A stretch of 64,000 nucleotides of DNA. Source: Paragyromitra xinjiangensis (lineage: Eukaryota > Ascomycota > Pezizomycetes > Pezizales > Discinaceae). The position numbers and the translations under genes are program-made. Every line of letters begins with the position of its first letter. Within the stretch, counting starts at the first letter, position 1. The notes under the pieces are model-generated. The model did not search any database and was not told the origin of the DNA. It saw only the letters and a program-made list of their open reading frames with translations. The stretch covers positions 1,860,001 through 1,924,000 of the forward strand of contig JBCAMK010000011.1 in the NCBI GenBank assembly GCA_038503065.1, read 5' to 3'. This document shows, piece by piece, positions 55,694 to 64,000 of the stretch.

Positions 55694-58600
55694 TCACCTC
55701 GTCGCAGTTAGCTGCCGTGCTAGCCTCAGTGGTGCATTCCGGACCTCACAATCAGATACTTCACCGAACGTTATCCCTCTCGCCGTCATATCAAAGTCTT
55801 CCTCAAAAGTCTGTTAAAAATATTGCAATGCCCAGTTATACTACAAAACCCTGGTCAACACAAAGTTGGGGTGTGCCTTATATGAGGTATCTGCATCATA
55901 GCTCTATTTTCAGGCCACCCGTCGCTCAGTTGCGCTGGGGTTAGGTGTAACACGACACAGACCCTGGTATGATCTAAAATACGCACATTCAGAGTAATAT
56001 GACTTTACCTGGAGTATTACCAGCTACGAACCATGATGTGCGCTGGTAGGATCGTACTATTTCTGATCCCTTAAAACCTCGGGATAGAGCATATGCTTTA
56101 GATGGGATATATTTGGCGTGATTGAGTCAAATTTAATCTCACCAGCCACTCGTTAGGAAAAGCACGTTGAACATGCGCCGTTATCAAAACACCGGAAAGG
56201 ATAAAATCAAGCTACAGTCCTATAAGATCGCATATAGTACAGAAACTTTCCGTTAAATGGTGATTTCGCCAGGGTTAACGGGACTGCCAACTACTGACCC
56301 CGAGCTCGCCGACAACCTAGTTAGCGTAAAAGCGGGTATCGAGTGACCGAGTGTTCTAAAGGAACATTGGAGAATTTATTGTGGAAAAACGATGCAACAG
56401 CTGATTGTTGGGGGGTTCTGAAACACAATTTTTCCATAATTGCGAATAAAATACAATAATTATGGAAAAATAGGCTGGGAACGAGACAGCTGAAACACCC
56501 AAATCTCGGCAATAATCCGGATAGCTCGCTTAAAGTACTTACCTCGCCGACGTAATTACTTCTCCGAGCTCGTCTCCGGTGCGTTTTCAATCTTGTCCCG
56601 AGATTTGCTGGAAGATTCTGCAGCAGATCCTTCTAAGGGGTAGTAACTTCTATATCGATCCCGGTTGATCGGGAAACTCTAATCCTGCCAAATAACTAAA
56701 GTTGCTTTTCTGTGCTAGCTTGCTATTATTTTGTAGAAACTGATCGGGAAGCATCTGAATCTATGTTAAATCCTAGAGATCCATCCCCATGCTTGAGTAC
56801 TCCCATCCCTCCGAAGTTCAGTTATTTAACACCTAGAGTAAACAATCCCAAGAATGAATCCACAAGATCTAGAGGAAGGACGATACAATCTCTCAAGGCT
56901 AAGAAAAAATTTGTATCCCTAGATGTATAGACCGCATTCATATAACTAATACATCACGTATGCCCACATAGGGATAAAATTCCCCGGACCCACAAGCAGA
57001 GCGAGTGGCTGTTTCTAGTAGAGGCTTAACGTGGGGGAAATCACCATCAGGATAAGTACCAAATTTCAAGCCTTCATCAGCTGTAGGCTGCTGAACAATC
57101 GGCTTACCTCGTGGTCACTGAGACCATCGGTTCCCCCCGGCCTCGGCCGAAGACTGGACAGGAAAATTGCAGAGTTTTTTCGTATACGCAAATTTATCTC
57201 TTCAGGGGTACCGGTCAGTAGTAGCGGAACCGGGTACGCACGCGAGTTTAACACAAGTGAAACCCTGAGATGGCATACTTTTTCCGGAACCTTACGCAAC
57301 AGAAAAGTTTATGGGCGCAAATGATTACAGGGATGATTTTGGCGTTTTCGGGAGGCTCGCTTACTAAAAAACGGCATCTGTGCGACACTAATAGCCAATC
57401 CTATCAACGACTTTCTTGGTAGGCGGCAGCCTTGTTTCCAGGCCTCCCACATTCTTGGGAGGTTTCGTCTAAATCAAAATACTGGGTTATGTCATAGATT
57501 ATCACTCGACTCATTCTGTGTCTTAATTGTCGGAATAGGCTTCCTAATTGAGCATAGATAGAAGGCTCTAGTGGGGAGGACATCGGAGCTCCGAGATCAA
57601 GAAAGTTTTCTAGTACTAGTAGGTATGCGTGCTGTCAACTAGATTTGGGCTGTATGGAGATCGGCTTTCGATCCGTCCACCTATCAAGTTTTCTGTCTCC
57701 CGATCCTGTTATGCGGTACCTAATCCTATTTGCGGTTAGCTTGGTAGCATTATTTTACTTGGCCTGTTTCCTCAGACCAACCAAGTCATAGTGCTCTTAG
57801 GGGATTTCTATGCTAGTGGCTCTGGTCAAGAAAATCCGCAGTTAAGTGAATCCATGATTATCCCTCGGTTTACCACCTAAACGGCCCCTCCCACTCGACT
57901 TGCTCCTATGGTACTACTCTACGATGGCTATAATTAATGGAAACTAAATTTTCATAGGAAATTGCGACCCCCTGCTTAATGCGTAAAATATAAGCAGTGC
58001 TCTTTTGCAATCCAATGGTGACGCCAATCTTGCCGCCGCTTAGCCGCGGAAGGGTATTATCGCCAGACAAGAGTTTCTAGCGGCCATGAAGAGCTAGTGA
58101 TACTGGGGCCTGTGGAGAACGGGAACATGGATTAATGTGGTTCGTGGCTGCTCGGGGTGAGGTTTTGTCCATACCTCGCTTCATGGGGGACCTGGTCCCG
58201 CTGTGCGGGATAGAGATCTACTCGCGATCGGGAAACGGGCACTAACCAGATTTTTTTACGAAACCGATTTGGAATGACGAAATACCACCGGCAGCGGGGA
58301 GCCCGTGCAAGCTGACCTTAGTTTGGGGAGATCGTGAATTGAATAGTGCTAGGGTCAGGGTTATGGCGCAGGTCTCAGATTGCTCCTGCAGTGATCTTAT
58401 GGAACGGATAACTTCGCCGTCCCATCTTTACCCCCTGTGTGGTACTACAACTAGCTTTATAAGTGGCTTGAGGTGAAGGGAATTAGAGGAAATTAAAACT
58501 GGCCCCCCTTGATTCAGTTGCTTTTCGATAGAACCACGCCGGAGTCACCGATGAACACAATTTATGTGACATCTCCGTCATTTAAGCCCCGTTTCACGAA

Positions 58601-59152
58601 CATAACACCTTTATATGATAGACACTCCAATCTCTACTTTCGCACTTGCTAGTATCTCTGCCGTCTATCTTACTATTTTCACCTTTTATCCATTCTATTA
58701 GGCTTTTTAGGGCAGCATTTTCCTCATCCGCATCTGTGCCACGTCTTCACACCTCACCCCCTACCTAGTAAATCAGTCAAGGTGGTGTGGGGACCACCAA
58801 CCCACTCGTGTGACCTATGATTTTTTCACATCAACAAAACTGGCAGGAGCGGGGGACGCCAAATCGTGCCGATCTAACGAACTAGCAAGATCGGAAAAGG
58901 GGAAGATAGTACTATTAGGGTAGGCTCAACCAAGCTATAGATAGGGTCCAAGATATCATATGACCAATCTTTTGATTTAATGAAAGCTTGTTTCCAATGA
59001 AAAGTCACGCCTCGTTCATCCCATCATAGACTTAACGTGTCATCACATGTCGGTGTGTTGAGGCGGGGAAAAGCCTATGCCCATATAACTTTGCGGTTAT
59101 CCTCTATTATCTTTAGATTCTACCAAAGCTTTCATCCATCTCTTCATCACCT
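55694..59152. other. Gene-poor stretch
   Basis: About 3.5 kb without a supportable gene. It contains a 50-bp repeat copy (56447-56496) with an internal hairpin. Short open frames at 56712-56930 and 57031-57324 lack domain or splice support. Confidence 0.5.
56428..56496. repeat. Dispersed 50-bp repeat with hairpin
   Basis: Positions 56447-56496 match 62755-62804 in direct orientation at 47 of 50 bases. At this copy the 14-mer AATTATGGAAAAAT (56458-56471) is mirrored by its reverse complement at 56428-56441, forming a perfect stem with a 16-nt loop. It is probably the end of a dispersed transposon family whose body is not recognised. Confidence 0.7.
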
Positions 59153-59812
59153 ATGAGTGGTAGCCAGCAGAACGAACTTCCTTGCCCGAGGGATAAGAGA
59201 GGACACTATAAGCCTATTTCAAAGATCATAGTTAAAGAAGATCTAATCGGGCTAGATCGAAGAGCACGCCTAGCGATCAATGTAAGATTCTTCTTCTTCC
59301 TTGAGATAAAGACAAGGCTTCTTATTCCAGTCTAGGCGCTGTGTCGGGAGTTTGGCTCGAACCTAGACCAAACTCTTAAATCTTGTTGGTCAGAGTGTAG
59401 TGTTCTCCCGGAGTGGGCCACCGTACAGTCAGAACAGCAGGAGGCCCTGAAGAGGGCAGTGGAAGAAGATATCCGGAGATCTGGCGGGAAGGTAGATTCT
59501 CGGTTCAAGGAGAATAGATATGAGAATGGATGGTTCTATCTATGGGTAGCATACGAAACATGGGGGTGGTGGAGGAAGCAGAAAACGTTAGGCGCACTTC
59601 CGCCTCGACTCCCGCCTTCTCCGGAGGCAGGGAGTCAACTCGTACCGGAATCACCCATACTTAAAGCTTCTCCTTCACCTTTACTTCTACCTCCACCTCC
59701 ACCTCCACCTCCACCTCCACCTCCACCTCCACCTCCACCTCCACCTCCACCTCCACCTCCACCTCCACCAGAATCCTCATCACCTCGGTCACGCAGTTTT
59801 CGCCCATGGTAA
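59153..59812 (+). CDS. Two-exon protein with polyproline tail (201 aa)
   Basis: Exon 1 is 59153-59281 (MSGSQQNELPCPRDKRG...). The intron is 59282-59335 (54 nt, GTAAGA donor, GTCTAG acceptor; no clear branch point). Exon 2 is 59336-59812. The phase is zero on both sides, and reading exon 2 upstream of its first open codon meets a stop only at the acceptor. Exon 2 encodes an apparently folded region with Cys and Trp (LKSCWSECSVLPEWATVQ, then EQQEALKRAVEEDIRRSGGK and RYENGWFYLWVAYETWGWWR). A Pro-rich linker and about 30 consecutive prolines follow, and it ends SPRSRSFRPW. Polyproline could bind profilin or SH3/WW domains, but no partner is evident. The prolines come from a CCACCT microsatellite, so length is probably variable. 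The domain is not recognised. Confidence 0.65.
59688..59769 (+). repeat. (CCACCT)n polyproline microsatellite
   Basis: An almost perfect hexamer run of about 80 bp. In the plus-strand gene it reads as Pro; on the other strand it reads as Val-Glu. Confidence 0.9.
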
Positions 59813-61494
59813 TGTTAGAGTTCTGACGCGGGTGTGCCGGACTGGGAGTTGGGGAGTGTTTTTCTCGTTTTTTGCTGAAGTCTCTTTGTACTTTACACAT
59901 GTACTGAATGGTATCGAAACTTGGTGGTGTCTGAGCTAGAGTTTGCATACAGGGTAAACTATCTGCATAGTATTTCCGAATCGCTTTTATCTGCATTTAT
60001 TTTTCCCCATGTCAGAAATCACATACTGTTCCGCCCAATAAATTGGTAGGTAATACATCTAGATCTGCGTTCGGGGCGAGGCACTCGTGCATGCATGCAC
60101 CGGATTTTAAAAGCGGGGGCATATCGAGAGCGATTTGGCGGTGGGGTGGGTGACATCTCATAAATCCATAAAATTGCTAAGAGACGGACTAACCAAATTG
60201 GATAGAGGGGTAAGCAATTTCACATGTAAGCTGCATTTTAGGTGAGAAGTTATAATTAGGTTGGTATCTTCGTTAGTATATAAGTACAGTACTAATGGAC
60301 AAAATTAATGACATAATGCTAGCACGTTAACTCCATAGTTATCCCCTAGAGACGGGACGTCTGTTAAAGAGGCTGAAGATTGGTGGAAACAAGTACTACC
60401 TAAGGAGATTTGCGACTTTCTAGTGTTAAGCCTCTTCGCTCGAATTAATACGCTGCTGCTGTTTTTAGCATGCGTACATATTTCCATTGCCTAGGGCGAG
60501 ATTGACTGCCACAACAAGGTTGTGGCAACATGTGAGTCAGTTTTGACATTCTTTGATGTTTGGTCTTGTTTCATAAAAAAGTGGGGACATACATGAGAGT
60601 GTAGCATCCAGTAGTTGGTCTTCGTGAGGAAATTTACTCATTTTATGCCTCTTGGCACAACTATAAAACGTAATGAACTAGGGGTTATTGACTTACATAT
60701 GGCAATTGCAAGCAGCTATCCCTTATGCTGGGCTCCGACGCTGCCAGAATTGATCCGAGAAACTAAACCGTATTAGGAAGGGAAAAGCTGGTCTCACACG
60801 CAAGCCACACGTGCACATCTAAGACCCTCCGAGACACTATTCGGAAGGAAGTTGGCAGCATCACCGCATAAGGGCTAAGGCTGAATGCGGCCAAATGAGT
60901 AGCAAGGAAAGGATCAGTAAGGACTAAATAGAGGTGCACCATCTCCGACAAAGCACGGAGACAATTAGCTATAGCAGTATGATTTCCTGCCAAGACCCCA
61001 GCTCGCTTTTCGGACTTTACTTTCGTCTCCTCATCTATTCTGAAGAAATGATTGGCCAGATATCATGAAGTCATTGCTATATTAAGATACGCTTTCGAGT
61101 GTTCATTGGTGGAACGTTTAGCACTTATGACCAGTTTCGTCTTGGCATAGTAGTAATGTGGTAAACCCGGATGTGGACATGAGTGTGGACATGAGCGTAT
61201 GGACAATATATTTGCTTTCTATTAGTTCTTGGCTCTTCAGCGAGATGGTGATACCTCTAGCTCATATCTAGCTGTTCGGAAATTATTTTTACAAGCGTCG
61301 GATTATGCAAAGACGTATGAGGTGGGTCTTGGCGCCAAGTATCGAGTTAACGTTGTAGGCAATATCTACTTTAAACGGGTGTAGGCCGAGTCAGCATCTT
61401 GCTTAATCCAGCGGAGTAATATATGGGAGGCGTTCTATGATACCGTCTGATCAGGATATGATACATTCGGTCACGGAACGATGCGAATTGAGTA
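59813..61494. other. No gene seen
   Basis: A tandem duplicate of about 14 bp (TGTGGACATGAG-type) lies near 61172-61198. A minus-strand frame at 60763-60993 reads like protein but has no start or splice support. Confidence 0.4.
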
Positions 61495-61700
61495 CAGCAA
61501 AATCGCCATATAAGTCAGAGAGCACTCACCTCTGTATAGAAAATAAGTAAAAGGGTAGATTCCGGGCGTTACCCTGCTGAAATACATTCATAGCAGCACC
61601 TCAATTAAGAAAATTATGTAATTTAATTGATGCTAAATGATATATCATGAGAACAAGGGGTGGCTATCGCAGTCATTTAACACTACGATTTCGGGCAAGA

Positions 61701-61892
61701 TACCCTATATACTGTCGAAATACGGCCCAGCTCTGCCCCAATGACTTGATCAATAAAACGTGCAGCGTTACGTGGCTTACGCAGAGAGCCAGCTTCTGGG
61801 CGGTAGAGTTCTGGTGGCTTCTGCCCCATTTGGTGCCATATCGGGTTTAGCTTGGGGCATAGCTGGGCCGTATTTCGACAGTATATACGGTA
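61701..61892. mobile_element. Nested MITE (192 bp), TACC-ended
   Basis: Inverted repeats at 61699-61740 and 61853-61894 match at 40 of 42 positions, starting TACCSTATATACTGTCGAAA and with TA at the outer ends. The interior of about 110 nt is non-coding. High arm identity suggests a relatively recent insertion into element B. Confidence 0.8.
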
Positions 61893-62033
61893 TCCTTTCA
61901 GCCGCGGTATTGCTGAGATTTACGTAAGTGAATGTTCAACACAATCCCTAGTGCGGGGAGTAATACCGGCGGTTCACATCCTACTAGCTCCTTAGCAAAC
62001 AGCATGGCATAGCCATGGTAAGAAAAAACTAAA

Positions 62034-62132
62034 CTGGCGGGGATTTGAACAGCAAAACCAAACTTAATCTCCAGACGTCTCTGGGGGCCAACAGGGAAAA
62101 GGGCGGGGCGTTAACCACTATACTACACCACT
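62034..62132 (-). pseudogene. tRNA-like sequence inside element B
   Basis: On the minus strand a consensus A box (TAGTATAGTGG) and a B-box-like TGTTCAAATCC are present about 60 nt apart. A partial acceptor pairing (TGGTG with CGCCA) is possible, but the T-stem and the rest of the cloverleaf do not close. Two self-complementary pieces (CCCCCAGAGACG-TCTGG) lie between the boxes. Confidence 0.35.
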
Positions 62133-62501
62133 TTTTTCGTGGTTTGTTTCTCAGTTTACCGCTCTTTGAATGGGACGGGAGAAGTCTGGTAAAATAAGGA
62201 AAAGGGCAGAAACCTGGGGTTACCCTACTAAACTACGCTCATACATGTAATTGATTTTAAGTAATACATGTACATCACGGGACTCTTAACTAACTTAGCG
62301 TGCCGAATAGATGAGTCATCATGAACCAATATACCTTTGCTGTCAAATCCACCCTCCTACTGCTTCCCCCTCCCAAAGCCCCTAGTAGGGTAGATATTTT
62401 ATAGGAAATCACTGACGCATACAAAATAGCTAGGTCTGGCTCACATATTCTTATAAGGCGAGTATTCTTATAACCTGAGTTCTTGTACGGCGATTGTGCT
62501 G

Positions 62502-64000
62502 TAATATAGAAACTTTGGCTCTATGGTACCCAGGAGGTTCTGCAGAAAATTTAAAGTACATCATTGGTAGACACAGTTACTATCCCATGGCCTGTAACAC
62601 GACTTATAGCAATATTGGAGCGAATTCGGCTGCAATACAACGGGGGGAAGAAAGAAAATACTAGAAATGCAAATTCAATCGGAATAGCCAGAGGAAACCT
62701 GTCTCATGCCCAGACTTGTGCTCGGCGCCAAGGTTCGTACCTCACGTCTCTAAGTAAAATACAATAATTATGGAAAAATGGGCTGGGAACGAGACAGAGG
62801 AAACAGCGTTTACACCTTATAGAACTTAGTAAGAAAGTGCGCACGAAACTCATGGTGGGAGTTCACGGGTAGAGCAGTGCCACTAAGTCTCTCGAGTTAG
62901 TTGCTATATAGACAAATATCATAGCACGTAGAAACATACCCAAACAAATAGCAGAAAGGTATTTTAGTAACAGAGTCAGAGGTGTGGGACATCGGCTAAT
63001 AGCTGCAACATCCCCGCATTTTCATGCCATTCTATCTACCATTCATCCGCCTGTCTCATCCCAGCCCCACTGCGCAGCTTGCTGTGTGCCGTCAACCTAT
63101 GGTATGTGGGGATGGGAACGAGCCTATCATCCGTTGTTGCTAGAATCCACTAGCACCCCTTACCGAACACATAAACACCAACTTCACATCCCTAACCCTA
63201 CCTTATACGTAATTATAACGTCAACTAAGCATCTCCATGATACAGATCACAGATCCCTTAACCTAAACTATGATCGATGGTTGGGGTAGTCTAGTCTATA
63301 TCCAAGATGGAGTATCTGGTTCTGCACGGCTTTGATAAAGATAGGGTGACATGGTAGGTCCGAAATGGATCAGGGTCTGTATTCCAGCGGTGAGTGATGT
63401 TATGAACAGTTCTAGTAACATAAATAGATCATGAACGTAACGACGGTGGGGTAACTGCTACTTGGTAACAGTATAGTTAGGAAGTAATCCATCGCGTTAT
63501 CAATTACTCCCTGAACAACCGGTACCCTTCACACTCGGACGGCCTCCTCCCCTTCCATCCACATATCCCGCAACGCTATCTCCGTCATATTCTGCGTCTC
63601 TAACGAGGCTCGAGGGATTGACAAGTGACATACCCCGTCACGATAACCGAGAAAAATGGGTGTTGGAATCCGTAAGATATGAGACCAAGAAAGGGTACTT
63701 GATCACGGAAATAATGATGACGGAAAGCCCAAACCCACTTCTCCGGGATTTCCAAATCGTCTGTTGAAAGGTGTACGTGAAGCATGACTAGAATATGAAG
63801 AGCTGATCCACTCCGCAGTGAGCCCAGCGGTGGGTTGGTATGGGAGTTATTTACTGCTAGTGTTTCTGGTTTCTAGAAACTACGTGTATCTACGAATGGA
63901 GTATAGGAATGGCGAATATAAAGCCAAAGACGGTTTTTAGACTACCTCCCCCCTCCATAACACAGAAGGTAATGCAGTAGCAAGATCACACTACGATAGT
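62502..64000. other. Gene-poor end of the window
   Basis: No supportable gene. It contains the second copy of the 50-bp repeat (62755-62804) and a telomere-like CCCTAACCCTACC word (63190-63202). Confidence 0.45.
62755..62804. repeat. Second copy of the dispersed 50-bp repeat
   Basis: Matches 56447-56496 at 47 of 50 bases in the same orientation; this copy lacks the inverted arm seen there. Confidence 0.7.

Larger units (their letters stand above)
61495..62501. mobile_element. Tc1/mariner-like element (element B), about 1 kb, non-autonomous
   Basis: The left end CAGCAAAATCGCCATATAAG and the reverse complement of the right end CAGCACAATCGCCGTACAAG agree at 17 of 20 positions; both are flanked by TA. 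The right 55 bp align well with the right end of element A (5705-6138), including repeated ATTCTTATA words. There is no transposase frame. The body contains a nested MITE (61701-61892), a tRNA-like sequence (62034-62132) and an imperfect direct repeat (61549-61592 and 62199-62243). Confidence 0.6.

Noticed and set aside
59661..59996. Minus-strand frame of alternating Val-Glu
   Set aside because: Antisense shadow of the CCACCT polyproline repeat.
1..64000. CRISPR arrays, bacterial operons, prophage or plasmid features
   Set aside because: No regularly spaced direct repeats with unique spacers, no ribosome-binding-site gene runs; introns and gene types indicate a fungal nuclear genome.

Overview
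The window looks like nuclear DNA of a filamentous ascomycete (Pezizomycotina). This is inferred from gene structure: introns are mostly 45-61 nt with GTAAGT/GTACGT-type donors and CTRAY-like branch points, TTAGGG-type telomere-like words occur, there are fungal BTB/POZ proteins, and many predicted proteins are long, disordered and rich in Pro/Ser/acidic residues. No bacterial, viral or plasmid signature was seen. Genus and class cannot be fixed from the sequence. Gene density is low: about a dozen supportable genes lie in islands separated by multi-kilobase stretches with no supportable gene.

Layout. 1-7.8 kb is gene-poor, with one intron-containing tRNA on the minus strand (2664-2817), a Tc1/mariner-like MITE (5705-6138) and a tRNA-like relic (6904-6985). 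7.9-9.9 kb holds a multi-exon gene for a Ser-rich disordered protein. 12.8 kb has a small protein ending in Cys-Cys. 16.1-17.8 kb encodes a RING-finger protein. 19.6-20.0 kb holds a compact two-exon gene of 119 residues. 20-25.8 kb is empty. 25.8-27.0 kb encodes a secreted-signal, single-pass membrane protein in three exons. 29.8-30.8 kb holds an orphan multi-exon gene, and 31.4-33.8 kb encodes a 789-residue Pro/Ser-rich protein. 34-39 kb is empty.

The most striking part is 39.0-47.5 kb. Three consecutive minus-strand open frames (39015-46161) join through two phase-consistent introns into one 2345-residue protein. It has a multi-span membrane domain at the N-terminus, four different repetitive or low-complexity blocks (Gly run; PAGPAVRPAAPLDDP-type repeats of about 27 residues; an exact-period 24-residue EEPFKAFEP repeat; D/E-rich blocks) and a C-terminal transmembrane segment. 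Just upstream on the same strand is a second three-exon membrane-protein gene (46360-47521, 354 aa) with an Asn-Ala-Thr pentad array. I recognise neither family.

50.8-55.7 kb holds three paralogous BTB/POZ genes, interspersed with short inverted-repeat elements (49332-49425, 53867-54003, 54208-54318) that all start TACTCRTG and have TA at both ends. 59.2-59.8 kb is a two-exon gene with a microsatellite-encoded polyproline tail. 61.5-62.5 kb is a second, 1-kb member of the MITE family seen at 5.7 kb; it contains a nested 192-bp MITE and a tRNA-like sequence.

No shared pathway is evident. Most gene models were assembled by hand from splice signals and reading-frame phase and need transcript support.
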